A stretch of DNA of 64,000 nt from Trichormus variabilis 0441 (GCF_009856605.1 NZ_CP047242.1:4532001-4596000); one strand, 5' to 3'. Positions 39,691 to 49,864 are shown, counted from the first letter of the stretch. The notes: generated from the letters alone by a model not told the origin. Numbers and translations are program-made.

Positions 39691-40596
39691 ATGACTACAA
39701 AGCAAATTTCTCATACTAAAATTAAGCTATGGATGGCGGCGATCAAACCGCCGATGTATAGTGTTGCCATCATGCCTATTTGGGTAGGAAGCGCAGTTGC
39801 ATTTGCTGAAAATAAAGTTTTTAATTTAGCAGTATTTTCTACTTTTATTTTTGCAGCAATTTTAATTCTGGCTTGGGAAAATATCAGTAATGATGTATTC
39901 GATTCAGAAACAGGAATTGATGTAAATAAACATCATTCTTTAGTAAATTTAACTGGCAAGAAGGCTTTGGTGTTTTGGTTAGGAAACTTGTGTTTAGTTT
40001 CTGGACTATCGGGGATATTAGCGATCGCCACTTGGCAACAAGACCCCACAGTTATCGGTATCATCTTGTTATGCTGTGGTTTGGGCTATATGTACCAAGG
40101 CCCTCCCTTTCGTTTAGGATACCAAGGTTTAGGGGAAATTCTGTGCTTTTTTGCCTTCGGGCCTTTAGGAGTGTCAGCAGGATACTATAGCCAAACCCAA
40201 ACTTGGTCAATCACAAGTTTAGCCGCCTCCGTCATTGTCGGGATTGTCACCAGCTTAATTTTATTTTGCTCCCACTTCCACCAAGTTGATGATGACATTA
40301 AAGCAGGTAAGCGATCGCCCATTGTTCGTTTAGGTACAGCCAACGGTGCAAAAGTTCTCACTTGGTTTACAGCCAGCATTTACCCCTTTAGCTTGCTGTT
40401 TGTAATTTTGGGATTCTTCCCTGTGTGGACGCTGTTAAGCTGGCTAAGTCTACCTTACGCCTTCAAATTATGTCGCCACGTCCAGCAAAACCACAACCAA
40501 CCAGAAAAAGTCAGCAATTGTAAATTCATTGCCGTAGCGGTGCATTTCTGGAGTTGCTTACTGTTGGGTTTGGGGTTTGTCATTGCAGGCGTTTAA
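39691..40596 (+). CDS. menA: 2-carboxy-1,4-naphthoquinone phytyltransferase MenA
   Basis: Membrane prenyltransferase that adds the phytyl chain to 1,4-dihydroxy-2-naphthoate, giving the precursor of photosystem I phylloquinone. The 301 aa sequence, from ATG 39691, has about eight hydrophobic helices. Mg/diphosphate-binding motifs are ENISNDVFDSETGIDVNKHHS and HQVDDDIKAGKRSP. The frame also begins at TTG 39670 but the N-terminus there is not family-like. Directly downstream an IS-containing element separates it from menC. Confidence 0.93.
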   Translation: MTTKQISHTKIKLWMAAIKPPMYSVAIMPIWVGSAVAFAENKVFNLAVFSTFIFAAILILAWENISNDVFDSETGIDVNKHHSLVNLTGKKALVFWLGNLCLVSGLSGILAIATWQQDPTVIGIILLCCGLGYMYQGPPFRLGYQGLGEILCFFAFGPLGVSAGYYSQTQTWSITSLAASVIVGIVTSLILFCSHFHQVDDDIKAGKRSPIVRLGTANGAKVLTWFTASIYPFSLLFVILGFFPVWTLLSWLSLPYAFKLCRHVQQNHNQPEKVSNCKFIAVAVHFWSCLLLGLGFVIAGV

Positions 40597-40623
40597 CGTG
40601 AGTTCGACGGAACCTAACCCCAA

Positions 40624-42469
40624 CCCCTTCCCTTGTAGGATACTGTTGGCGAATTATTGAGGGGTTAAGCCCCTCAAGAGTTTGGAACAGTGGAAAAAAG
40701 AGAATAAGTATATTGAGCGTAGCATCTACAAAGATTATGACCCTGCACCCGCGTGATATGTCGCAGATTCCTGAAACAACAGCGCAAGTAGCCCGGAATT
40801 CATTTCCCAAAGGGAACATATATATGAAGATGCGGGATGAAATAGGAGTGTTATATAAGGATGAGGATTTTGTCAAACTTTACCGCGCAGATTGTGGTCA
40901 AAGTGGAATATCAGCAGGACAACTGGCATTAGTGACAGTAATGCAATTTATCGAAGGTTTAACGGATAGACAAGCGGCGGATGCAGTGAGGGGTCATATT
41001 GATTGGAAATACGCACTATCGTTGGAATTAAATGACCCAGGGTTTGATTATTCAGTACTTTCAGAATTTCGTCAGCGATTAATCAAAGCAGGACGAGAGC
41101 GAGAGTTACTCAACCAAATGCTAGCTCGTTTCCAAGAACTAGGTTGGCTCAAAAATCGCGGCCGTGTCAGAACTGATTCAACTCACGTATTAGCCGCAGT
41201 ACGACAGTTAAATCGTTTGGAATTAGTGGGAGAAACTTTACGTCATACCTTAAATGACTTGGCTTATTTTGCCCCTGATTGGCTCAAATCGAGAGTTGAC
41301 GTTGATTGGTTTGAACGTTACTCCCTGAGATTTGAGCAATACCGCTTGCCCAAATCAAAAGCCGAACGTGAGAAATTGAGGCGAAAAATTGGTGAGGATG
41401 GTCATCATTTGCTATCCGCTTTGTATGCAGACTCAACTTGTAATTGGCTGTGGCAGATTCCATCAGTGGAAACATTACGTATAGTTTGGGTGCAACAATA
41501 CTATATTCAATTGCAACAAGTCTATTGGCGAGAACAAGATAACTTACCACCAAATAGACTACAGATTGAATCTCCTTACGATGTTGATGCACGCAATTCC
41601 AGCAAGCGAGAAATCAACTGGACTGGTTATAATCTGCATCTGACAGAAATTTGTCACCCCATACTGCCAAACTTAATTATCAATGTGGAAACGTCCGTGG
41701 CCACAAGTGCGGATGTTGAGATGACACCAGTAATTCATTCTCGTTTAAACCAGAACAATCTTTTGCCACAAGAACATGTTGTCGATACTGGCTATGTCAA
41801 TGCTCAAAACTTAGTCGATAGTCAATCCCATTTTCATGTTGATTTAGTAGGAAAAGTTCCCCCCGGAACTAGTTGGCAAGCAACAGCACAATCCGGCTTT
41901 GAGCAAAATTGCTTCACTATTCATTGGGATTTGATGCGTGTTGATTGCCCAATGGGTAAACAAAGTAAGTCCTGGCGTACAACTGTCGATAGCCATGACA
42001 ATCCAGTAGTCAAAATACAATTTGACAAATCCGATTGTTCGCTTTGTTCAAGTCGCTCAAAATGCACTCGCTCCAAAAAACTACCGCGTCTTCTGACCCT
42101 CAAACCACAGGAACTACATCTTGCATTACATGATGCTCGCATTCGCCAAAAAACTGAATCTTTTCAACAAATTTATCACCAACGTGCTGGCGTTGAAGGC
42201 TTGATTTCCCAAGCTACTGGTCGCTACCAATTACGCCGTTGTCGCTACATTGGTCTTGCCAAAACTCTCTTGCAGCATGTCATTACTGCTGCTGCTATCA
42301 ACTTCAGTCGGATGTGGGATTGGTGGCAACATGTCCCACGCAGTCAGACTCGCGTTTCTCACTTTGCTCGAATTGCTCCCACTGCCTCATAGTATTCCTG
42401 ATTTTCTATTTTGTGATGATTGGTTTTGCCCTCTATCAATTCGCCAACAGTATCCTACAAGGGAAGGGG
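40624..42469 (+). mobile_element. IS1182-family insertion sequence
   Basis: A 32-bp perfect inverted repeat (CCCCTTCCCTTGTAGGATAC and 12 more bases, ending GCGAATT) stands at 40624-40655 and 42438-42469 around one intact transposase gene. The outer part (CCCCTTCCCT) is palindromic in the host repeat, so the real IS ends may be about 10 bases inside. The element, about 1.8 kb, splits menA from menC. Confidence 0.85.
40737..42392 (+). CDS. IS1182-family DDE transposase
   Basis: Apparently intact transposase of 551 aa from ATG 40737 (an in-frame TTG lies 8 codons upstream). The N-terminal helical DUF772-like part reads ISAGQLALVTVMQFIEGLTDRQAADAVRGHIDWKYALSLEL. The DDE residues appear as RTDSTHV (near 146), VVDTGYVNAQNL and AGVEGLISQA. 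The Cys-rich DCSLCSSRSKC segment before the C-terminal part is usual in this family. The C-terminus follows RRCRYIGLAKTLLQHVITAAAIN. Confidence 0.93.
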   Translation: MTLHPRDMSQIPETTAQVARNSFPKGNIYMKMRDEIGVLYKDEDFVKLYRADCGQSGISAGQLALVTVMQFIEGLTDRQAADAVRGHIDWKYALSLELNDPGFDYSVLSEFRQRLIKAGRERELLNQMLARFQELGWLKNRGRVRTDSTHVLAAVRQLNRLELVGETLRHTLNDLAYFAPDWLKSRVDVDWFERYSLRFEQYRLPKSKAEREKLRRKIGEDGHHLLSALYADSTCNWLWQIPSVETLRIVWVQQYYIQLQQVYWREQDNLPPNRLQIESPYDVDARNSSKREINWTGYNLHLTEICHPILPNLIINVETSVATSADVEMTPVIHSRLNQNNLLPQEHVVDTGYVNAQNLVDSQSHFHVDLVGKVPPGTSWQATAQSGFEQNCFTIHWDLMRVDCPMGKQSKSWRTTVDSHDNPVVKIQFDKSDCSLCSSRSKCTRSKKLPRLLTLKPQELHLALHDARIRQKTESFQQIYHQRAGVEGLISQATGRYQLRRCRYIGLAKTLLQHVITAAAINFSRMWDWWQHVPRSQTRVSHFARIAPTAS

Positions 42470-42679
42470 CTGAAAATCTATAACTGAGTACCAAATCATA
42501 AGGGTTTTAAGCCTTTCCCCGTGTCGGGGAGAGGTTTGGAGAGGGGTTCTTCCGAATTTATCGAACTCACGCGGATTTAAATCCCCGTCTGAACGCTGAA
42601 CAGCTTGCAGTGTGCAAAATGTCTTTAATTTTGTTGGCGTAGCCTGAGAGTAGGGTATTTTGAATTTTGAATTGTTAAT

Positions 42680-43642
42680 GTGTTATCCAAGTATAAATTC
42701 AGCTTTCGTCCCATAGCCCGAAAATTTGTGCGATCGCTTGTTACTAGTCATGGTATCTGGGAAGTACGCGAGGCAATTATTCTCCGCCTCACAGATACCA
42801 CAGGTAAAGTCGGCTGGGGAGAAATCGCACCCATTAGCTGGTTTGGTTCGGAAACTCTAGCCCAGGCTTTATATTTTTGTCGCCAATTACCAGAAGAAAT
42901 CACCCAAGAAACCATTTTTTCCATTCCCGATGATTTACCAGCTTGTCAATTTGGCTTTGAATCGGCGTTGGAAGCAATGGGCAATGGGGAAGATGTAACT
43001 ATAACTAACGCTCAATTTAGCGCCTTATTACCAGCCGGGGAAGCAGCACTACATCAATGGCGGCGCTTGTGGGAGGAGGGATATCGCACCTTTAAATGGA
43101 AAATAGCCGTGGGTGAAATAAGTGAAGAATTGAGAATTTTCGACTTACTCACCCAAAATTTACCAACATCCGCCAAACTGCGGTTAGATGCTAACGGTGG
43201 ACTGAGTTATCCAGAAGCTCACCTATGGTTACAGGCTTGTGATAATTTACCCGTAGAAGTGGAATTTATCGAACAACCGCTACCCGTTGAGCAATTTTCC
43301 CAGATGTTGGAATTGAGTGAAGCTTATCCTACAGCGATCGCTTTAGATGAATCTGTGGCTAACCTCAAGCAACTAGCTACTTGTTATGCACAGGGTTGGC
43401 GGGATGTGTTTGTGGTTAAACCTGCGATCGCTGGTTCCCCCTCTCGCCTGCGACAGTTTTGCCAACAGCATAAAATTGACGCGGTATTCTCATCGGTATT
43501 TGAAACTGCGATCGCCAGAAAAGCATCACTCCAACTAGCAGCAGAATTATCTCGTGACAACAGGGCTGTTGGTTTTGGCGTTAACCACTTTTTTTACCAA
43601 GAAGCAGAAAACTGGCTGCAAAGTTTATGGAACAACCCCTAG
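42680..43642 (+). CDS. menC: o-succinylbenzoate synthase MenC
   Basis: Enolase-superfamily dehydratase that makes o-succinylbenzoate for phylloquinone. The 320 aa protein starts at GTG 42680 (MLSKYKFSFRPIARKF); an ATG 2 bases earlier is out of frame. Catalytic residues are visible in order: Lys in FKWKIAVGE, Asp in RLDANGG, Glu in VEFIEQPL, Asp in AIALDES and Lys in VVKPAIAG. It overlaps menE by 16 bp. Its upstream promoter is now the DNA left between the IS-bearing repeat and the gene (about 108 bp). Confidence 0.92.
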   Translation: MLSKYKFSFRPIARKFVRSLVTSHGIWEVREAIILRLTDTTGKVGWGEIAPISWFGSETLAQALYFCRQLPEEITQETIFSIPDDLPACQFGFESALEAMGNGEDVTITNAQFSALLPAGEAALHQWRRLWEEGYRTFKWKIAVGEISEELRIFDLLTQNLPTSAKLRLDANGGLSYPEAHLWLQACDNLPVEVEFIEQPLPVEQFSQMLELSEAYPTAIALDESVANLKQLATCYAQGWRDVFVVKPAIAGSPSRLRQFCQQHKIDAVFSSVFETAIARKASLQLAAELSRDNRAVGFGVNHFFYQEAENWLQSLWNNP

Positions 43643-45018
43643 CCTATCTGAATCGCCTCACTTCCCATGATTGGCTGATTGGTTATGACAGCCGAGAGTT
43701 TCACCAAAAAGCCACAGAACTGTACTTACAACTGAGTCAATTATCAACGCCAGAAACATCACCAAAAATTATCCTAGCCGAACGTGAACCAGTAAACTTT
43801 CTCGCTAGTTTTATCGCCGCCTGTGCTGCTAATTGCCAAGTTTTTCTCTGTAACCCAGATTGGGGTGAACAAGAATGGCATCAAGTATTTAATTTAGTAC
43901 AACCCGATATTATTTTAGGCTTAGAAACTAAGGACAAATCAACTCAAACCTCAACAACTACTACCCACTATCCAATCCCCAATTCCCACTCCCCACTCAT
44001 CATGATTCCCACCGGTGGTTCATCGGGACAAATTAAATTTGCCATTCACACTTGGGAAACCCTCACGGCTTCAGTGCAGGGATTTAGAGAATATTTTCAC
44101 ATCAAACAAGTTAATTCATATTGTATTTTACCTCTATATCATGTCAGTGGTTTAATGCAGTTTATGCGTTCTTTTACCACAGACGGAAAGTTAGTAATTC
44201 AACCATTTAAATCATTAGAAAGCAGTCAAATATCCCCAATCAAACCTACAGAATTTTTCATATCTTTAGTCCCGACACAATTACAACGCCTACTACAAAA
44301 CTTAGAATTAACTACATGGTTATCCCAATTCAACACCGTACTTTTAGGTGGTGCGCCAGCTTGGGATGAACTATTAGAAAAAGCCAAATTCCATAACATT
44401 CGATTAGCACCAACCTATGGAATGACAGAAACCGCCTCCCAAATTGCCACCCTCAAACCAGATGATTTTTTGAATGGTAAAATTAACAGTGGTCAAATTC
44501 TTCCCCATGCCCAAGTGACAATTTGTAATCAACAAGGGGAAGTTCTACCAGCAAATCACATAGGAAATATTACAATTCAAGCTCAATCTTTATCCCTTGG
44601 TTATTATCCTCAACTTGTGGAGAACCAAAATTATTTCCAAGTAGATGATTTAGGTTTTTTAGATGGACAAGGTTATCTAAACATTGTCGGCAGAAACAGC
44701 GACAAAATCATCACAGGTGGAGAAAACATCTACCCGATAGAAATAGAATCAGCCATCCGCGCCACACAAATGGTAGCTGATGTTTGCGTAATTGGTATAC
44801 CAGATCAGCAATGGGGACAAGCATTAACAGCAATTTATATTCCTAAAGACACCAATACATCTGTCAGTGAAATTAAAACTGCCATCTCCCATCAACTCAG
44901 CCGATTTAAAATCCCCAAACATTGGATATCATTAGATACCTTACCCCGCAACCCTCAAGGTAAAATCAGTCGCCAACAACTACAACAAATAGCCCTGTTA
45001 AAAACAGAAACCAAGTAA
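43627..45018 (+). CDS. menE: o-succinylbenzoate-CoA ligase MenE
   Basis: Acyl-CoA ligase that activates o-succinylbenzoate. The 463 aa chain has the AMP-binding P-loop MIPTGGSSGQIKFAIHTW, the APTYGMTETASQIA motif, VDDLGFLDGQGYLNIVGRNSDKIITGGENIYP hinge region and the catalytic Lys in RNPQGKISRQ. Start ATG 43627 is inside the end of menC (16-bp overlap), which indicates translational coupling. MenB and MenD are not in the window. Confidence 0.92.
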   Translation: MEQPLAYLNRLTSHDWLIGYDSREFHQKATELYLQLSQLSTPETSPKIILAEREPVNFLASFIAACAANCQVFLCNPDWGEQEWHQVFNLVQPDIILGLETKDKSTQTSTTTTHYPIPNSHSPLIMIPTGGSSGQIKFAIHTWETLTASVQGFREYFHIKQVNSYCILPLYHVSGLMQFMRSFTTDGKLVIQPFKSLESSQISPIKPTEFFISLVPTQLQRLLQNLELTTWLSQFNTVLLGGAPAWDELLEKAKFHNIRLAPTYGMTETASQIATLKPDDFLNGKINSGQILPHAQVTICNQQGEVLPANHIGNITIQAQSLSLGYYPQLVENQNYFQVDDLGFLDGQGYLNIVGRNSDKIITGGENIYPIEIESAIRATQMVADVCVIGIPDQQWGQALTAIYIPKDTNTSVSEIKTAISHQLSRFKIPKHWISLDTLPRNPQGKISRQQLQQIALLKTETK

Positions 45019-45020
45019 AA

Positions 45021-45068
45021 AAACTCCGCGTATCTTTGCGCCTCCCTCCGCGCCCCTCCGCGTTTAAA
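45021..45068. repeat. dispersed CTCCGCG repeat between menE and murF
   Basis: CTCCGCGTATCTTTGCGCC then CTCCCTCCGCGCCCCTCCGCG lies between two convergent genes. The same unit in reverse occurs at about 27150-27195 (GCGGAGGGGCGCGGAGG). It has no coding content and could fold as a terminator. Confidence 0.6.
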
Positions 45069-45091
45069 AACAATTTTCACCAAACCTCTAC

Positions 45092-46447
45092 CTAACCAGA
45101 AAACTCAGCCCGCAACTGACTCACCACCCGATCCAATCCCACAGAATGAGCCGCCTTAAACAACACACGATCGCCCCCCTGCACAAACGTAGTCAATCTC
45201 GCAACTAAATCAGCATGGGTAGCAAAACACTCAGATGGGATTCCCTCAGCACTTTTGGCGATCGCTTCCGCATCTTCCCCATCAACTAGCACCAACAAAC
45301 CATCTAATTTTAAGTTACGGACTGTTTCCCCTACCCGTTGGTGTAACTGTGCTGATCGCTCGCCTAATTCTTTCATCGCCCCCAACACCGCAATTTTCCG
45401 TTTTCCTGGTGTATCGGCTAATAATTGCAACGCTGCTAACATAGCTTCTGGTGCAGCATTATAAGTCTCATCTAATATTAATACATCATTGGGCAAACTA
45501 AAACGCTGTGATCGCCCAGTCGGCATATTCACGCTCACACCAGCTTGCAAGCTCGACCATTCAATCCCTAATACCTTTGCCACTGCCAAAGCTGCTAAGT
45601 AATTGGTGGCATTATGACGACCGGGCAAAGGTAAAGGTAGACGTAATCCAGCCACTTCCACAATGGCATTATCAACTAGAGAACCTTGAATATCCCCACC
45701 AGATAAACCATAAGTTAATACTTCCCCTGACCAAAATTTTCCTGCTGTCGCCATCAACAACGGATTGTCATGGTTAAGAATCGCCACACTATCCTTGGGC
45801 ATTTCGGCTAATAACTCACATTTTGCCTCAGCGATCGCCTCTTCTGAACCCAATAACTCAATATGTGCTGTTCCGACGTTGGTAATCACCCCAATTGTGG
45901 GATTGGCTATTTGGGTGAGTTCGGCAATTTGTCCCCTACCCCGCATAGCCATTTCAATCACAGCGTAATCGTGTTCAGCGTTCAGTTCTAGAAGGGTTTT
46001 CGGGACACCGATTTCGTTGTTGAAATTGCCATAAGTCTTGTGGATATTACCTTTCGTCCCCAACACTGCGGCGATCAATTCTTTTGTAGTAGTTTTCCCT
46101 ACCGAACCCGTCACCCCAATCACTGGGATATCGAAGCGATCGCGCCACCATCTACCCAGTTTTTGATAAGCCTCTAGGGTATTGCTGACTTGTAAGACAG
46201 GGAATCCAGGATTCTCGTAATCATCATCAACAATAGCCGCGATCGCACCATTAGCGATCGCTGTCTGGACAAACTCATGTCCATCAAACTTTTCTCCCCG
46301 AAAAGCCAGAAAAACTTCCCCTGGCTTGATAATCCGCGTATCTGTTTGGATACCGCTACTAACTTGTGCTAACGCCGCTTCCGATATATTGAAAGGACGA
46401 GCTAAAAGAACTTCTATTAGTTGATTTAAAGTAACAGACCAAGACAT
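45092..46447 (-). CDS. murF: UDP-N-acetylmuramoyl-tripeptide--D-alanyl-D-alanine ligase
   Basis: Cytoplasmic Mur ligase adding D-Ala-D-Ala to the peptidoglycan precursor. I use ATG 46447 (MSWSVTLNQLIEVLLARPFN), 451 aa; the frame begins three codons earlier at a TTG. The P-loop is GVTGSVGKTTTKE. Further motifs are THKTYGNFNNEIGVPKTLLEL, VIEMAMRGRGQIAELTQIANPTIGVITNVGTAHIELLGS, and ILDETYNAAPEAMLAAL, which are typical of MurF rather than MurC/D/E. Monocistronic. Confidence 0.94.
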   Translation of the reverse strand: MSWSVTLNQLIEVLLARPFNISEAALAQVSSGIQTDTRIIKPGEVFLAFRGEKFDGHEFVQTAIANGAIAAIVDDDYENPGFPVLQVSNTLEAYQKLGRWWRDRFDIPVIGVTGSVGKTTTKELIAAVLGTKGNIHKTYGNFNNEIGVPKTLLELNAEHDYAVIEMAMRGRGQIAELTQIANPTIGVITNVGTAHIELLGSEEAIAEAKCELLAEMPKDSVAILNHDNPLLMATAGKFWSGEVLTYGLSGGDIQGSLVDNAIVEVAGLRLPLPLPGRHNATNYLAALAVAKVLGIEWSSLQAGVSVNMPTGRSQRFSLPNDVLILDETYNAAPEAMLAALQLLADTPGKRKIAVLGAMKELGERSAQLHQRVGETVRNLKLDGLLVLVDGEDAEAIAKSAEGIPSECFATHADLVARLTTFVQGGDRVLFKAAHSVGLDRVVSQLRAEFSG

Positions 46448-46554
46448 ATTAATCAATTCAAAATACCCTACGGGAAGCTAAAGCTACAAAATTCAAAATT
46501 CAAAATAAGTGTTTGAAACCCTTAAACCCTTAAACCCTTACACCCCTATACCCC

Positions 46555-46723
46555 AATACGGTTCAGTTAAGAAAATAAATTAACTGCTACACATAAAACA
46601 GATCTATTTTTTGGAGGGGGCTTGGGGGACGCAACCGTCCCCCAATCGGGGGTTTGGGGGAGAATCCCCCAAGTCTTGGTTCTTCTGAAATCGATAAGCT
46701 GACAACGTTAACTGAACCGTATT
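46555..46723. mobile_element. MITE-like element with 16-bp terminal inverted repeats
   Basis: AATACGGTTCAGTTAA (46555-46570) and its exact complement (46708-46723) bound 169 bp without coding capacity. Inside, a GC-rich palindrome runs from GGGGGCTTGGGGGA to TCCCCCAAGTC. The left flank carries CCCTTAAA/CCCTTACA heptamers (about 46517-46550). It sits upstream of murF. Confidence 0.75.
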
Positions 46724-46883
46724 GCCCTATACCCTTACTCCCTAAACCCAGTCTCAACAGAAAATCTGGGTGCGTAAGTTCTAACTAAACATGCCAAAGA
46801 AGTTAAACTCCTTTGGCACACTTAGTATATAAGTATTTGGTAATTATGGCTTGCTAATTGCCAGAAATAATTTTGTGATCAGC

Positions 46884-47330
46884 TTAAATTTGGTTTTTGA
46901 GTGACATCGTTTGTAAAATTCGTATTGCTATATCAGGGGAAATACCCAAAGCTTGATATAAATCTTTTAAAAAGTTTGTTTCTTCTTCAGTAACATGATT
47001 TTCACTCAAAACCAAATCACTGGCTACGGCAAAAGCTACTTCTCGTAACTCTAGAGATAAAGATTCTTTAGCCAAATTAAATAAGGCATTAAAACCGTCT
47101 CGCCGGAGAATCATCAAGGTTTTGTCACACAACTGGGCGATCGCTTCCGTGGAGTAGTTTCTTAAAGGCTTTGAGCGAGACAGTTCACAAGAGATAGAAC
47201 GCTCTTGTTCATAGGATAAATAACCATCTAACGCTGTTGCCAATAAAATAATAGCAACAAAAGCTTCTGTGGAACTGAGTACTTCTGGGGCTTGGTTTTC
47301 TCTGCCCAGGAAGGTGTCTAATAAATTCAT
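46884..47330 (-). CDS. TerB-like hypothetical protein
   Basis: Helical protein of 148 aa starting at ATG 47330 (MNLLDTFLGRENQAPEVLSS), supported by AGGAG nine bases upstream. The stretch AIILLATALDGYLSYEQERSI, with the later VASDLVLSENHVTEEETNFLKDLYQALGI, fits the TerB/tellurite-resistance-like all-helical fold, in which acidic residues bind metal. Whether it has anything to do with tellurite is unknown. Its spacing from the next small gene upstream is about 175 bp. Confidence 0.6.
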   Translation of the reverse strand: MNLLDTFLGRENQAPEVLSSTEAFVAIILLATALDGYLSYEQERSISCELSRSKPLRNYSTEAIAQLCDKTLMILRRDGFNALFNLAKESLSLELREVAFAVASDLVLSENHVTEEETNFLKDLYQALGISPDIAIRILQTMSLKNQI

Positions 47331-47505
47331 GATAGTCGCTCCTGGTGGGGGTCTCAATAGCGGTACAGTTACCCGTTTGTTTTTGGCTTACAGATAAGTC
47401 TGCATCGCTGTGAGACTTAACATAATTTAGTGTTCCCAGGATTTTTGTATAGCGAACACTAGTAATTAATGGGTTGCGACTAAAAGTATACCTTTAGGAG
47501 TGGAT

Positions 47506-47643
47506 TTAATGTTCTCCTGTCTTCTCAATTGTTTCAATAACCGCCAGACCTATACCAGAAGCTGTAATCAACAGTACTACCGATAGCAGAAAGGCGCTGG
47601 TTAGCATCCGCAAGGCTTCATCGAAAAAAATGTAGGTGGTCAT
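47506..47643 (-). CDS. small hypothetical membrane protein (45 aa)
   Basis: Unrecognised. I use ATG 47643 (MTTYIFFDEALRMLTSAFLL), preceded by AGGTGAAGCA. A GTG at 47691 would add 16 residues but overlaps AGGAGG itself, so it would be too close to its ribosome-binding site. One hydrophobic helix (MLTSAFLLSVVLLITASGIGLAVI) follows a short acidic start. Small single-helix proteins like this often bind a membrane complex; no partner is suggested by context. Confidence 0.5.
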   Translation of the reverse strand: MTTYIFFDEALRMLTSAFLLSVVLLITASGIGLAVIETIEKTGEH

Positions 47644-47691
47644 TGCTTCACCTGTTGAATTCTGTGCTGCTAGTACTTTTTGTTTCTCCAC

Positions 47692-48204
47692 CTCCTGAGT
47701 CAGGAATTCCGTCGAGAAACTGCTAGCAATTGCATCTTAACAAAACTTTAGCTCCTTCAGTTTATGAAAAAAAATATTTCTTTCTGAAGATTCGATGAAA
47801 TTAGCCTAGATTTTGTTGCGTACAGTACTGAAAGATTTTTTATGAGAAGAATCAGCTATCTTTATTGCTATCACTTTAGTTGATGGGGGGTAAAATAAAA
47901 CACTTATACTCTGGAAATAGCTCTGAGTGGGAATAAACAGGCATAAAATTCATAGCAGCCAATTTTTAATCTCTAAATCGCTAAAATACTTAGCAGATAT
48001 TTTGAGGAAATTTACTGATAAAACAAAATTTGCAGACCTTTGCTTTTACATCAGGTCAATTATGAGAAAGAATTAAAAATTTATTTACAAAATTTATATG
48101 TTTTCAGCCTAAAGATGGAAGATTTTGTCAACGGTAAACTTTATTGATATTGTTTCTTGTGAATTCTGCGGTGTTTTCTCCCAAACTAAAGCAAAAATAA
48201 ATCC
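47692..48204. other. gene-free region upstream of rfbB
   Basis: About 510 bp, A/T-rich, with no RNA gene or recognised repeat. It must hold the promoters of both divergent neighbours. I see no clear boxes. Confidence 0.4.
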
Positions 48205-49275
48205 ATGATACAAAATGATACAGAACTATTGACAACATCTGGTGCGGCTGTACCTATTCTGATTACGGGTGGTGCAGGCTTTATTGGCTCCAATTTCGTC
48301 CATCATTGGTATGAACAGTACCCAGGCGATCGCATAATTGTTTTGGATGCGCTCACCTATGCAGGGAATCGCCAAAATTTAGCAGATATAGAAGGAAAAG
48401 CAAATTTAAGATTTGTCAAGGGAGATATAGGTGATCGCGCTCTCATTGATCAGCTACTAGAGGAAGAAAAGATTCAGGCGATCGCCCACTTTGCAGCTGA
48501 ATCTCACGTTGATCGCTCAATTGTCGCGCCAGATGCTTTCATTCAGACCAATGTTGTAGGTACATTTACTTTATTAGAAGCCTTTCGCCATCACTGGACA
48601 AAACAAGGCAAACCTGCTAACTACCGCTTTCTCCACGTCTCTACAGATGAAGTTTACGGCAGCCTTGAACTAGATGATCCAGCTTTTACAGAAACAACTC
48701 CTTACGCCCCCAACAGTCCCTATTCCGCCTCTAAAGCAGGTAGTGATCATCTAGCACGAGCTTATTACCACACCTACGGTTTACCAACCTTAATTACAAA
48801 TTGCTCCAATAACTACGGCCCCTATCACTTCCCCGAAAAATTAATTCCCCTAATATGCCTCAATATTCTCTTAGGTAAACCTCTACCTATCTATGGAGAT
48901 GGGTTAAATATCCGTGATTGGTTATATGTTGAAGACCATTGTCGTGCTTTAGATATTGTCATTCATCAGGGTAAACCAGGAGAAACCTACAACATTGGCG
49001 GTAATAACGAAATCAAAAACATTGACCTTGTTCAGATGATCTGTGAGTTAATGGACGAATTAGCCCCTGATTTACCCGTCTCTCCCGCCAGTAAACTCAT
49101 TACCTTCGTCAAAGACCGCCCCGGACACGATCGCCGTTATGCGATCGATGCGACAAAAATCAAAACAGAATTAGGTTGGGAACCCCAACAAACAATCTCG
49201 ACTGGATTACGCCACACCATCCAGTGGTATCTAACTCATCGCCATTGGTGGGAAGCACTTTTACCAAAGGAGTAG
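48205..49275 (+). CDS. rfbB: dTDP-glucose 4,6-dehydratase
   Basis: Extended short-chain dehydrogenase that makes dTDP-4-keto-6-deoxyglucose, the rhamnose and deoxysugar precursor. The 356 aa chain starts [20 protein letters not shown], then the NAD-binding [14 protein letters not shown]. Catalytic THR and DE appear in [11 protein letters not shown]. The YxxxK pair is in [10 protein letters not shown], and [30 protein letters not shown] and [12 protein letters not shown] follow. The first 14 residues are a lineage-specific leader. It ends 23 bp before the broken hydrolase start. Confidence 0.9.
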   Translation: MIQNDTELLTTSGAAVPILITGGAGFIGSNFVHHWYEQYPGDRIIVLDALTYAGNRQNLADIEGKANLRFVKGDIGDRALIDQLLEEEKIQAIAHFAAESHVDRSIVAPDAFIQTNVVGTFTLLEAFRHHWTKQGKPANYRFLHVSTDEVYGSLELDDPAFTETTPYAPNSPYSASKAGSDHLARAYYHTYGLPTLITNCSNNYGPYHFPEKLIPLICLNILLGKPLPIYGDGLNIRDWLYVEDHCRALDIVIHQGKPGETYNIGGNNEIKNIDLVQMICELMDELAPDLPVSPASKLITFVKDRPGHDRRYAIDATKIKTELGWEPQQTISTGLRHTIQWYLTHRHWWEALLPKE

Positions 49276-49864
49276 GTCAAGATTATCAGGGAAAAATCAT
49301 GTTCACCAACTTTGAACAAACCATAGTTGATACAACAGCAGCTCAAATCAATCTAGTCAAAGGAGGTCAAGGCGCGCCACTACTTTTATTACATGGCTAT
49401 CCTCAAACCCATGTCATGTGGCATAAGATAGCACCTCTCTTAGCTGAAAACTTCACCGTAGTCGCCACAGATTTAAGAGGATACGGTGACAGTTCCACAC
49501 CCACCAGTACACCCAATCACATCAATTATTCCAAAAGGGTGATGGCGCAAGATCAAGTCGAGGTCATGTCAAAGCTAGGATACGAAGAATTTTATGTCGT
49601 CGGCCATGACCGAGGAGCGCGAGTTGCTCATCGTCTGGCGTTAGATTATCCTCATCGTGTCAAAAAACTAGCCTTACTAGATATTGCACCCACCCATAAA
49701 ATGTACAGGACAACCGATCAAGAATTTGCCACAGCTTATTATCATTGGTTCTTTTTGATTCAACCCGATAATTTACCAGAAACCTTAATCGGAGCTAATC
49801 CCGAATATTATCTACGCAACTGTTTAGAAAAATGGGGTAAAGATTTTTCAGCTTTTCATCCTCA

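Larger units (their letters stand above)
40597..42571. mobile_element. inverted-repeat element (MITE-like) carrying an IS inside
   Basis: CGTGAGTTCGA at 40597-40607 is exactly complementary to TCGAACTCACG at 42561-42571. The adjoining GGAACCTAACCCC matches the complement of the GAGGGGTTCTTCC stretch at the right end. Removing the IS leaves about 150 bp with these ends. It lies one base after the menA stop. I read this as a short non-coding repeat later invaded by the IS1182-family element. Confidence 0.65.

Noticed and set aside
42239..42487. Short frames at the 3' end of the IS1182 transposase
   Set aside because: They are out-of-frame shadows of the transposase and the IS end.
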